64,000 bases of DNA from Colletotrichum lupini (taxonomy: Eukaryota > Ascomycota > Sordariomycetes > Glomerellales > Glomerellaceae): the NCBI RefSeq assembly GCF_023278565.1, contig NC_064682.1, positions 3,658,001-3,722,000 on the forward strand, written 5' to 3'. The position numbers were made by a program, and so were the translations under genes. Under the pieces are notes generated by a model. It was given only the letters and a program-made list of their open reading frames with translations, did no database searches and was not told the DNA's origin. How positions within the stretch are numbered: the stretch's first letter is position 1; the number at the start of each line of letters is the position of its first letter. Below, piece by piece: positions 34,145 to 47,329 of the stretch.

Positions 34145-35265
34145 TGACGGAGTAATCCGCTAGGGCCGTACTATATATTACGTATTAGAGAAAACTAAGT
34201 ATAATACGCTCTATACCTAATTACTAACTAAAATAGTTCCTAACTTTTTATTACTCGCTTATAGAGCGAGCTTTACTTACCTTAATATATATAAGACCCC
34301 TTAGTACTAGCCCGCGTAAGTAGCTAGGTCTAATATAATCTATTTTTTATATAAGTATTATTATTATTTAGGGGGTCTTATAAGAGCCGTTTAAAGTACT
34401 AGCTTATTACCCTAATTTTATATACTTTTAGCCCGTTTATTATAATTATTATAACTAAGTTAGTATTAATATACTAAATCTTAATATCTATATTAACCTC
34501 GCTATTTACGGCGTTCGTATTATTACTTAATTAAATTCCGTATTATTAAAAACTACTTTACTAATCCTTAGGTATATTTACGTTAATTACGATAGTTATA
34601 GCGTCGAGCTAATTGAAGAGGGCGCCTAGCCCGAGAGGGGTAGACTTATTAACGGGCATTTTTAAAGAGTTCTAGCCTACTAATTACTAACTATATACTA
34701 GGAATAGAGTAGTAATTTATATATTAATAGGTTTGTTTAGTAGATTTATTTAGTAGATTTATTTAGTGGATTTATTTAGTGGATTTGTTTAGTAGATTTA
34801 TTTAATAGATTTATTTAGTTTAAATAGAGCTTTGGGCGATATTAGAAGCGATGAGGATAGAAAAAATCTTTACGAGCTTTAGTATAGTAAAAGAGTAATA
34901 AATATTAGCCTATTTAGCCCTTTTTTTAGAAACCTCTACGTTATTATTAAAGTTTAGAACTTCTATAGTTAAGGAAGGCCGCTTCTAACTATTACGGCCG
35001 ATTATTATAGCTAATTATTATAGCTAACCTCTACTATTAAACTTTTTAGCCGGCACTACTACGTAAAGGGTAGCTTACTTATCCCGAATTAAATAGTAAT
35101 TTTCGTATTAAAATCATTATATTACGTTAAGCGCGTGCTTAGGATATATTATGTATATTATATAGTTAAAAAGTATACTATATCGTATAATTTCCCTTAA
35201 AAATATAATCCCGTTAAGGTCGATCTTTTATACTTATAAAGCTAGAAAAAGAAAAAAAAAACCAC
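34145..35265 (-). repeat. Arm A' of the 1.1-kb inverted repeat pair
   Basis: Reverse complement of 27955-29100. It holds six 13-nt units of the type TTTAGTAGATTTA (with GG and TG variants) at about 34737-34820. Homology seems to end close to a CCACTATATA stretch on the right and to CCTGACGGAGTAATCCGC on the left. The 1.4 kb that follow to 36650 are AT-rich and unresolved. Confidence 0.65.
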
Positions 35266-36654
35266 TATATATTACTATAGCTGCGCCGTATTAATATTCT
35301 TTTAGTCCTCTTACTCCGTAATAGAGGGTCGTCGTTAATTATAATAACAATTTTATTAAGGACTTCGTTTATAGTAGTACTATTATTAATTAGTTAGTTA
35401 ACCGTAAAGATTAATAAGTAGTTAACGTACTTTATTATTATAATTAATAACTTAGGATCGACCTCCTCTAAGTACTAAGGTTTAACTATAGTAGCCTAAA
35501 AGTTTATTAAGCTATAAAGTAATTTTATTACGTAAGTAATACTATTTATTAAAACGAGCTTAAATAGGCCTTTTTACCCTTTATTTTCTTACTAAATTTT
35601 AACGTTTAACTATAGTAATAGATTAATAATATAAGAAATATTTAGTCTATTTTAAGTAGTTAGTACCTCGCTTATTTACTTATTAATATAAAGTTTATAG
35701 ACTTTTCTTATTACTTTTTTAACTATTTTTATATATTAAGTGATATTTAGTAATAGTAGAGATTTGTTAAAAGTGCGTAAAAAAGCTCTAAAAATGAGGA
35801 GTATAAGAACGAGGCTATTTAGGCTAACTATATTATTAATTACTTTAATTATAGCTTAAAGTATAGCCTTTGCGCTTATTAATAAGTACTTATTTTAAAT
35901 AATATTATATACTTTTTTAAGTATTATATAATATTTCTTAGCTTTATTAATACTATTATAAGCTTTAACGGGTACTTCCTTAACTTTAATAAATATAGAT
36001 CTAATAAAAGATTTAAACTTTATAGTACTAAAGTTCTTATTAATATTTATAATAATCTAATCCGGCGGACCGAGGTAAACGTCGATCTAACATAGCTAAA
36101 GAGCCTCTTATATATACTTCGTAATTATATTTATAAAAAACCTTACTATTCAAAAAGAAGTAGTAATATTAACGATATAAAGTACTAATTAGTTAGTATT
36201 TTTATAATTTATTAAGTATATTACGTTAATTACGACTTTATAACTAAAATTATAATTATTTTATAAAATAAATTAAAATCGGCTAGGAGTAGTAGCGTTA
36301 AGTTAGTATTATTAATAAACTTGTATAAGCTTTTTAAGGGCTACGATCTCTATATCGTTATTAAACTACTAAAATAGCTTTAAAAAATAAAGAACTAAAG
36401 GGTAGCTAAAGTACTAATATAAGTAGCACAATTCGCTCTTTATTAAGTAGTTAGTAATAACTTTCTTATTATTAAAGAGCAAAAGCTAAGGGTATTTTTA
36501 TTTATAAATAATAAGTATTATAACGTCTCCTTTAATTAATAAGTTATTAATATTATTAAAATATATTCTTAGCTTATTTATATCCCTTAAGTAGTATAAA
36601 AAAGGAGTATTAGTTAATAAGATATAAAAAATAATATTACTACTAAAAGCGAGA

Positions 36655-37130
36655 AGTCGCTGCTAGGGCCGCCGAATCCGGTGGGAAGTGCCGCTGTTCT
36701 AGGCGGCACTAGTAGTGAGAGGGAGCGGGGCGAGGGGCGGATACTGCTAGGTATTAAATACTTCGTCCCGCTCCCTCCAACGCCCGCAACCTGGTTATGG
36801 CAGTGCGCCCCTGCTTTTTGTCCAAGCGCCTTCCATCTCCTTCCCTTCTACCCTGCCCGTCGGTTAAGCCACTACTTGCTTGTTCTTCCTAACTCCCTCG
36901 CTTTCTGGCATTCGTTGAAGCAATTTTTGGCTGCTCAGGCTGTTTAGGTTCTGCTTGACGCAATAGCGCCGCCTACTATAAAGAGCGGCGTCGTGCCTGT
37001 CGTCTTTTGTCGTCTTCTCTCGACTCAGTACAGTACACGCTCACGACCCCTCTTCTGCCGCTGCGACGAGCGACTATCTCGCAGCCATGTCCCAGCCGAT
37101 GCTCGCCGATTATCGACCTTAACAAACAAA
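36655..37130 (+). promoter_or_regulatory. Unmutated promoter island upstream of the recombinase relic
   Basis: About 475 bp of normal composition between RIP-destroyed flanks. It holds two perfect inverted repeats: AGTGCCGC/GCGGCACT (36687-36694, 36703-36710) and an 11-bp pair GAGGGAGCGGG/CCCGCTCCCTC (36719-36729, 36767-36777). A C/T-rich stretch follows, then a TATAAAG at 36977-36983 and the ATG at 37087, which opens the recombinase frame (MSQPMLADYRP, then TAA where Gln is expected). The layout is that of a fungal promoter. Confidence 0.65.
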
Positions 37131-39720
37131 AACAACCGTTGACTTTTTAAAGCGGTTTACTAACTAAGAAACATAACGTCGGATTACGAACTAGCCAAAG
37201 CCGTTCTCAGCTAAGGAGTACGCCGACCTACGTAAGTAGCTTAAAAACGTTAACTTTATTAAGCCGAGATATATAAACGAAACCGAGATTAATATCGCGG
37301 TTATATATAGGAAATAGAAACGGTTCGCCGCGTAGATCTTATACTTATTTCTTTATTAACTAACCTATATAATAATAGTTATTATTAAGAGTAGAACCTC
37401 GGTAAATAGCAAGCGGCCTTAGAAAACGTAAGTTACGAGATAATAATAAGCTTCTTTTTCCGAATTAGCGAGTAGTCAATAAGGAAAATCAAATCCTGGG
37501 GTACGACGTAAGTATATATCTAGCAGTTTTAGTAGTTTTATACTACCGTCGCTAGTCGCTATATAGATAGGAATAATGCAAAAGAGCTATATAAAATATC
37601 TACTAATTGCGGTAGCCGATAGTTTTATAATAATGCTAATATGGGCTAGGCTAGTTCTACCGCACGATCCTAATCCCCCAGTTCGGATACCGGGTACTAA
37701 ATATTAACGAGAAGCCAGTCCTCAGAGCCGATAACCTACTAACTATCTTAATATTTAATATTACGTATAATATTAATATCTTTTTATTAGAACGGTAGCG
37801 TACTTAGCTAGCTAGTTATTACTAGCTCCTTTATTATACTAGCGCGCGGCCTACCGAGGTCGTATATATTAAAAAAAAAAAACCTAAAGATAGAAGTACG
37901 GACGAGATTTTTAAGCTCTAAGGTATTAAGTCCCTTAATATTAAGTATAATAAAGACGTAGAGAACGTGGATTATAATAACTAATTATTATAAAATAAAA
38001 ACTCCTTTCTCTTTAATAAATTACTAATATAAAAAATAACTAGGCGGGGACGTCTAAAAGCCTTGTACTATAAGGATATACTTATAATAATTATTCGCTA
38101 TTTAGTAACGGGACGAGCCGTATTAGTAATAGTTATTAAGTTTATTTATTATAAAGGAGCTAATAATAAGCTAAGACTATAAGTATGCGTAGCGCCGCGG
38201 CTCTAATTACTTTTAATACTTTTTATATTAACTATAAATAGGACTTTTTTTTTTTATACTTATAAGAAGGTTTATTTTCTGTGCCGTTAGTACTATTATT
38301 ACTCTAGCGCTCTACGACTAGGCTTTTAACGTAGTAAGCCTAATAAATATAACTTAAATACTAAAAGTAGAAGTTAGGGGTCTAGTCTAGTCTATGGCTT
38401 TATAGTAAAAGTAGTTAATACTTAAGGTTTTAATCTTTCGAAAGTTTAGCGGTAGTGCGTTAGCCGTTAACGAGGCTATAAGCTATTCTAAATTACGAGA
38501 TAACATAGGCTAATAGAGCCTTAATATAGGTTTTAAGAAGGCCTAGACGCTACGGTTCGCCCGAAGAGGGGCGGTAAATATAGTAAATAGTAAGTTAATA
38601 TAAATAGTATTTATAAGGACTTTAGATACTTAAAGCTTTAACTATAAGGAATATATTTAATACTATATATAACTCAATAATACGCTACGATCTTAAGTTC
38701 GCTACGTTTTAAAGCGCATATTTTAATAAGAACGTTTAGTTCGATTTTTAGAATACCTTTTTAAAAGAGGAAACCGAGGAGTAAATATATAAAGTATTTA
38801 CGTATATTAACCTTATGCGCAATCCTCGCGTAATAAGAAATATAGTCCCTAAGGAGGTCTAGGAGAACTTACCTCCCGATTTAAAAATTATAGAGCTAGA
38901 GTAACAGTAATAGGAGTTAAAGGGTAGTTGATACTAAGTATAAAATAAAGAGAACGAAGCCGAAATCCGTAAGCTAATTAAGGAGATATATACGAAGCGG
39001 GATTAACGTAATAAGAGTGTTATAAAAAAGTATTACGAATATTATTTTTATAACTACTTAATATAGGATATCGAGAGGTAAGCGAACGGTAAAAAAGACG
39101 AGGAATATACTAAACTAGATATTAACCTCTAGATTCCTGAGCGTACTAAACTAGCTTATATCCTTTATTACTAACTAGCCGACTACTCTTATAATAAACT
39201 TATAGAGCTTTAGATTAAGGCTATCGATCTAATAATTATATTTTATAATAAGAGAGAGATAGTTAAATAAGACCGCATCCGTACCTATTCTTAACCTAAG
39301 CTTATTATTAAAGAGGCTCCTTAACCTAAGCCCTTCTTACTACTCCTTAATCCGAATTAGTACCTTAATTATATTAAAGATTATAGGCTTTTACTAATAG
39401 AATAGACGTTTAAGTACTACTAGCTAACGGTTAAAAATAACTATTTTAATAACTAGTATTTAATAAAACGAGAGCGTATTATATAACGTAGCAATCTTAT
39501 TTAGTATAACTATCCTTAATATTAAGATAACCCGAATTTTATAATACTAGATACGTTTAGATAGTATATATAGACTTCTTATAGCGTTTTGCTAAGGATA
39601 TTAGGCTAAGTTAAGTAAAAACGATTAAAAAAGGTAAAGTATAAATAAATAGTTAAAAGGATATAAGGCTAGGCCTAGTTTAGATTATATAGAGTATTTA
39701 GTATTAACGCTTAGATAGAT
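37087..39720 (+). pseudogene. DUF3435 tyrosine recombinase (Starship-captain type), RIP relic
   Basis: From the ATG at 37087 a plus-strand frame can be followed with many TAA/TAG stops at Gln/Trp positions. Diagnostic blocks in order are AEYADLR/FIKPRY; an SARPTEVV box near 37850, corresponding to the first catalytic Arg region of the recombinase; RRGRLKALYYKDIL and IKFIYYKGANNK near 38050-38170 (family: IKFIHHKGADNKPKP); and RYDLKFATF with FNKNV-FDF-NTFLKEETEE near 38690-38790. Then come LPPDLKIIELE, IPERTKLA and a C-terminal IKRERIIQ...NPNF...F stretch that looks like a ruined zinc-finger tail. This matches PF11917 (DUF3435). Such recombinases are the first gene of Starship giant transposons and drive their insertion. 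Here the protein is destroyed but its promoter is not. The cargo and 3' end of the element were not found. Confidence 0.75.
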
Positions 39721-42700
39721 ATATATAACTACTTCTTATATCTCTATCCTATATCTTTAACGTAATAAAATACTAACTCGTAATCCTAAGGTCTAAACTA
39801 TTTTAAAGGGGTACCGAGGATATATTAATAAGTTAGGATAATAAGCGATATATACGCCGCTGCGTTTGCTATAATTATTTAGCTTAACGAGGAATTAAGC
39901 GACGTTAAAATAGCCTTTAGTTAGCTACGTAGGTTCGCTATAGCTTAGGGCGTGCCGGATTTTAACTTAGACTTAATTACTAAAAGTCGGGCTAAGGGGC
40001 CGTTATAAGCGGCGTTCGGTAGGTACCGAACTACTACGTTTCGATATATCTAAGCTCTACTTAACTATTAATAATTTATATAGAAGTAGGTTATTTAAGA
40101 GTTAGTAAAATCGTAAAGGCTAAAGTTAATAATCGGTAAATTATATTTCTTATAAACTACGCTAGTTTACTAAATTAGCTTCGTTAAATAGTACCTAAAA
40201 ATAATAGAGGAGTTTATATAAACCTACCCTAATCCTCTCGAGGCTAGTAAAAAGGTATTAGGATTATCTCTATTATAAGCTTTACTTTTTATATATATAA
40301 AGGGTATAGAGAAATAGCTTCTACCGTTTCTTATTATAAGGACGTTAGAATTTAAATACGCTAATCCCCGTAATTATATTTTTATAATAATAAGTATTAT
40401 ATCCGATACTAACCGCTCCGATCTAATCGATTATAGAAGCCTAATAGAGAAGGTTTATTAATAGTTCGCATCTATTTACGTCGCTAATAGTATAAGTCTT
40501 AAGTTATTTTAGTCTCTCGTTTACTTTACTTTATTAAAATATCGGATACGTTCTTAAGTATTAAATATTTAAAGCGTAGTAAGTAATAAGGACGGGGGTA
40601 CTTTAGTTACCTAGTTTTCTATATAATAATATAAAGATTATAACGTATCTAGGGACATAGTACTATAAATAGTATTATATAATAGTAGTAATATCTTAGG
40701 GATATAGGGCTACGTTATTAATAGGGTTCGCTTTTTTAAATCGGATAATAAAAGTCTTAGCAACGCTCGTATCATCGAAAAATTATTTAATAAGGATCTA
40801 TAACTTTTTTAGAAGAATATTTAGGTAATATAAAGGCGGAGATAGGAATAGTTTAAAGAATATTTAGCTATTATAAAGGCCTCGGGCGTAACTAACGTCG
40901 AGGGAGCTTTATAAAACGTATTACTAAGTAATTTTTTTTTTAATAAAGAAGTTCTTTAGCGTTTAGTAATAGTTAGGATAGAGTTTACTACTTAAATATA
41001 GCTTAATAAAGCTATAGCCTACGAAAGTAACTATAGTAAGTAGTTATCCGCTATAATAATAAGTATAGGCCTTGAATCGAGCTATTTTTTTAAGAGTATA
41101 ATATTAGAAAAGCTATACCGGTAGTTTAGTAGTACGGAGAGCGGAAGGCTAGGCTAGTTAACGCCGGTTATTAAGAATAGAGATTTTATTTATACTTTTA
41201 ATAAAATAGAGCTTCTATATGCCATCCGGCTATTTTTAAAAGGCTAATACCTCCTTATTAATAAATATATTATCCTAGGATTTATAATAGGGGATGCGAT
41301 AGGGTTATCTAGTGCCGCTTTGGAAATAATACTTCTTAAATAATCTAAGTTCGTCTATTTATATTATACCACTATTATATAGGTTATAAGAGTTTTTACT
41401 AGACCACTCGTAAGTTTAAATAATAGCTAAAAACGGTATATCCGCTCTTTACGGTAGTATAGAAAAACGTATAAACTAATACGAGACGTATTTATTAATC
41501 CGTGCCGCTAGTTTACTTAGTTATTTTCACGGGTACGTACCGGTAAGCCTATTAAGAGCCGACGTAAGGGACAGATTTAGTTAGCTTATTATAACTCTTT
41601 TACGTAACTCTAAACTTAGGATACGATAGTTATCGGGGCAATATAGACTAAACGTAACGAAACATATCTAAATAAGCTAGATTATTAAGACTTAAGGGTC
41701 GAATTTACTAATTACTTAATTTATATTATATATATATCGGGTTATAATAGAAGATAAACTCGTAAAACTACGATAATAGCTTCTTAAAGCGTAGTAACTT
41801 TATAACGAAGAATAGCGCCGATACGAGTAGGTTAAAGAACTTACGAAAGTAGTATAACTATAAACCCTTTTATATTATCTCGTATTTTATTACTCGCTTA
41901 GCCTCGTTATTAAAATAGTAACTAATCGTACTTTAACTACGCAAAGTAATATAACTAACCTAATAGGCCGGATTTTCCCTCAACGAATCGTTCTATAGGA
42001 TGACTTCGTAACGAGGTAATAGGATATATAGGATTAACTCTTAAATTCTAGCACGTTCGCTTCGAGGCCTATATTTCTATTTCTATATTAATTAGACTAC
42101 GTTATATCTCTTATTAGCCCAATTAGTAGCGAGACTAGCCTCCAGAACTTCTAACGTAATATAGTTAAGAACGCGGTTTAAAAACTAATTAATAAGGTAT
42201 ATAATAATACGTAACTCTAAAATAATATTGGCTTATAAAGGACTATAACTTTTAAAAGTTATATAAACCTTAGTTAAATAAATAAAGCCCTATCCGAGCT
42301 TATAAAGTAATTATTTATCGAGCGGAATAATATTAACGCTACGGTAATTCCCTTAAGGCTACCGAGCTATAAGCCCCGATAAAGAGCTAGGGGTAAGGGT
42401 AATTAGGTAGATTAGTTCTATATATATTATACTTCTAATAGCTAAAATAGTCCGGCCCTAGCGATTAAGTATAAGGCACTATATAAGTTACGACGCGACG
42501 AGGTCGTTACTAGTTTAGAATTAGAGATTAGACCTAAATATAACGTAATAAATAAGGACGGTAAGGGGTTTAAGTTTACGTTAAGATCGCTCGTTATTAC
42601 TATCGTAACCTAGCTCTTTTCGTATATAATTAGTAAAAGTATTTAGTATAAATATATATATATAGGAGAGGTATTCGTTTTTTTTTTTATTCTAAACGAT

Positions 42701-45700
42701 CTTATTATTATATACTATTCCGTGCGCGTACTTAACTTAGATATTTTTAATAATAACAATAATAAGAATAGGCTCTATAATATAGCTATTATATAAGTTT
42801 TTACTTTTATTTTTTAGGCTCTGCGTACTAACCCGCCCCTATAGTCTTAATATAATACTACCGTAAGTCTTAATACTTAAGCTATAAAGTACGACGACGT
42901 ATTAGAAAATATATTTAAAATAGTACGCAAAGGTAAAGAGGCGTATATCTCTTTATATAAGCCTTAACGCTAGCGAGAGTTTAAGCGCTTATTAATTTAA
43001 ATATAGTCTTAGTATAAGTAATTTAATAATAATATAAAGTAGCGGGATAATAGCGGTAATAATAAAGAAGGAACTTCTCCCTTATTAATACTAATATAAC
43101 TAATCTTTAGTAATAAAAAGGCTCTTACGAAGTTAAGTACGGGCTCGGCTAGTAAATAAGTATAAGAGCACCGATATTATAGCTAAGAGAAGTAGATAAA
43201 TAAAAAAAATCGTTAGTTCTATATACTATAATATCTATTTAGATTAGTAAACGGCTAGCCCCTAGATAAACGCTACCCGAATTTTTAAAATTATAGATAT
43301 TAGTACCTAAACCGACTAGATTTCTTTTAACTTATCTACGTTTAACTAGCTAAAGACCGTAGTTATAATATTAACGTCGTACTACTTTACCTATTTAGCT
43401 CTATTAATATACTCTTTAAGGTTAGGATATTTTCTTATAGCTATACTCTTATTATTAAAAGCGTTAAGATACTTAACTTAGCCCTCCTTCGCTATAAAAA
43501 GAAGATATATAATAAACTCCGCTTAATTTAGGGAAAATATATTCCCGTTTACTTAGGGCGGACTAATTTAACCCTGCCGTTATATTACGATAGTAGCGTA
43601 TATGAGTATGTTTTATTTCTTAGCTAGGCCGGAAAACCTCTATTTAACTTTACTAATTAAGTAACTAACGTAAATATTAACGTAGTTACCTAAGCGTATT
43701 AAAATCTATATTAATTAAGTATTCTTTATAACAACGCAAAATTATATAATATATTACGTAATAAGAGTATAGTAAGTAAAAGTATTATAATAATAAACTT
43801 TAAGCGGGTAGAATTTAGCCGCCGCTTACCTCTTAGTTTACTTAGTTTAAACCGTTAAAATAAAAAGAGGAAGCGGGGGATATTAAGGAAATTAACTATA
43901 TTAAATAGCTAAGGGAGCAAAAGATTTATAAAAGAGCTAGACTTTATAATATATTATATATCGAGATATATAGACGCTAAATAGTAGTAAATAGCCGCTA
44001 ATATAGCTAGGAAAGTATAAGATTTTTTACTTAAGGGTTCTAAAGAACCGTTCTAAGTTCTTATTAGCTTATATATTTATAAATACTAGGAATAGTAATA
44101 AGAAGATAGCTTACGAAGCGTTTAATATTAATAAACCGTTATAAACGTAACCCTCTTACCGGCTATAAATATATATATATAAACGTAACTACCTTATTTT
44201 ACTAGGGGGCTATACTTATATTAGTATATTAGTTAATATAAAATTAACTAATAGCCTTTATCTTATTATATTCGGCGTTATTATATAAACGCTATAGTAA
44301 TTACGGGTAGGCTCTCTACTAATACCGTAGCTAAGATATTAGCTAATAGTATTACTACGGGCTTATATTAGGTTAGTAAATACGAATTTACGTGCCTATT
44401 TTACGTAAGTAAAGTATATACGGGAGGCTCCTTAGCTTTTGAGCTAGCCAGGTGCTACTTAAGTCTAGTACTTTAAAATGCAGAGAATGTCGCTATCTCG
44501 GTTGAAACGCCTAGCTACTTTCTAACTATAGTCCTCTTTAGCGATTTCACTATATAATACAAAGGAATACCGGCTATAATACCTCCCGCGGCCTAATTTA
44601 ATAAGCCTTAGGGGTACGTCGTATCCCTTATCGATTCTAACTAAATAGGGTAATTATACCTTAGTTACCTAGTCTCCCATCGATCTAACGTCAATTTACC
44701 TAAGGCTAGCTATTTAATTCTTAATCCTTTATTAACGTCGCTAATTTAGCTTTTAATAGAACTCCCTAATATTTAAGTAAAGACAAAACTTAGTTAACTT
44801 ACCTATGCCCGGATTATATAGCTAAAAAGTTACTCTCTAATGCCGTTATTATAGATAATTAACGATAAGATTAAATTTTATCGGGCTATTATTTAACTAT
44901 TAAAACGGAGGCAACCCCTTCCCCCCCTCCCCGAACCCCCCCCCCCGCGCTAAGTAGTTAACGCCCAGTATCGATACTTATAAAGTTTCTAATTCTCAAA
45001 CCGTATTTTATAACTTAAAAACGAGATTTAACTAGCTAACTACGTAGCTTTTTTAGCTTATAAGTCCGAAGGATTCGCAGAGATTATAATAGTTTACGTT
45101 AAGGAATAGCTAAATTATTAAGGACTTATTTTATAACTTACTTATAACGAGCTCTAGCTAAAAGAGGTAGTTAAAAATATACGGGGTCTATTTCGGGTTC
45201 TAGAGGACTATATAAGTAAAAGTATATTAGCTATTTAGTATAAAGTCCAATAGTAGCTAAGTAATTAAGGCCTTAAAATAAGTATTATATAAGATCGACT
45301 CTTTAATAAAGCACTAGGAATTAGTAAGAATCGGATTTTATAGAGATAAATACTATCCTAATACCCTATACTATTTTATTAAAATATAAAGCATAGTTAG
45401 GGGAGGGTATTATTACTTAGTAATCTCTAGGCTATCTAATCTCGTTTACCCTCACGGCCTTTAATTCCTAAGGCCTATATAATATATAACGCGTATATAA
45501 GAGTTCTTTTAAATATTTACTAAAGCCGTTATTATAATTATTTCGTATTATCTAAACTTATATTACTAAGGATAGGAAAAGGGCTCTATTATCTTTAATA
45601 AGCACTTAGTTTACCCCGTTCTAAATTAATTTTACTACCTCTAAAATAGTTTAACCCTACTTATCTTTTTATTATCCTCGCGGATCTAATTCCTAGTTTA

Positions 45701-47100
45701 GCGTTTCTATTATACTAAGTTTAATTTTATTATTTATATAAGTTATTATACTTATTAGCGAACTTCGATTTATTTTACTGCCCTAGTTTTATTTTACTAT
45801 TTCGAACTGTTTTTTTACCGTTCTTTTTTAAAATTTTACTACGCTTTTTTACTAGCTATCTAGATCTATTCGCCTTTTTAATTCCGAATTCTACCCCCCT
45901 AATATTAATTTTTTACCGCCCTTAGCCGTACTTTTCTACCCGCCCGCTTTCTAACTATTTAAAAAGACGTTTCTCTATTTAGGGCGTTTATTATATATCC
46001 GTAATCCTTATTTCGATAAATACGGCTAAACGTAAGCTCTGTTTTTTATAATATTATTTTAGTAACTTATTAAGCTCTATTCGCGTCCTTTGTACTAATT
46101 AATTATTATAATATTAAGCTAAAAGGAAAACCCTTACTAAGTACCTATAGCGTATTTAGTTAATTATTTAAATAGAGGTACCCCGACCTTAATACGCTAG
46201 GCTTTAGCTAGTTAAGTTACCTAAGCTAGTAAGATATTACTCGTAAATATATAATTAAGAGTTTAACTTATTAATATAACTATCGTAAGTCCTAGACAGA
46301 GCCCTTTACTAATTCCGTAATAATTATAATAACGGACTATATTTAGTATAAAGTCTACTTAGCCTTGGGTTATTACCTTTACGAATCCGACGAGGCAGAA
46401 CGGCGGCAAAATTATTTAAACTATATATACGAACGAGTATCGATAGCCGGATATAGAATTAACCCCCGCCCTATAATAATAAGATATATATATTAAGGCA
46501 TTTCGATTAAACCTAACTATTGCTATTTATTAAATGGTCCTAGCTAACTAAGTAAATATACTAAGGCACGATCGCGTTTACGGTACTTTACTTACTAATC
46601 ACTAGCGTCTTAATTTTGCTCGTATCTATAGTAGAGTATACTAACCTTAACAAATGCTTTATTATATACCGTAATAAGGCTTTAGCAAAAATATATTTAC
46701 TAAACGATAATAGAACCTAAAAGTATTTAAATTAGGGACTAGATACTAATAGAGCGGAGGGACGTGCTTTTTTAAGGCGCTTTATATTTTTAAGCCTATT
46801 TTATTAAATATAAAAAATCTAATAAAAATAACGCTAGTAATATACTATATATTAGCCCCTTACTATGCTATAAAGTGCTATAAGAGGCCGACCTTATAGG
46901 CCTAATTTTAAAACTAGATAACGCTAGCGAACTAGATATTTAGGGTACCGACTCTTAATATCTAAAATAGTAATATTTAAATCTAGGCGGCGACTATTCG
47001 TTTTACGCTACTATCCTTAGATCTTTTATATATAATATCTATCCTTATTATACCTAGCTTATAACTCTAGCTATATTATTATTATATATAGTATAGTTTT
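39721..47100. other. RIP-mutated DNA with unidentified coding relics
   Basis: Several plus-strand stretches read as protein with only TAA/TAG breaks, for example around 41190-41420 (FNKIELLYAIRLFLKG, YIILGFIIGDAIG). They suggest one or two old genes behind the recombinase relic, but I cannot name them. A less-mutated zone at 44440-44950 ends in C-rich tracts (44925-44948). No LTRs or terminal repeats were recognised. Confidence 0.4.
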
Positions 47101-47329
47101 TATTTAGTAAACTATAGTCTTTTCTACTTATAGATCCGGGTTATTATAAAATAGGGAAGAACGAATACCTATAGAAAAGAGAGATAGGGAAACCCTACTT
47201 AGATCCTACTTTTACTAAGTATAATACGTAGATATAGGAAACCGTAATAAATAGCTAGGTAATTTACTATATTAAGTATCTTATAGAGCTATCGGACTCT
47301 ATAATATCTAGCGTAATAAATTCCGAGCT

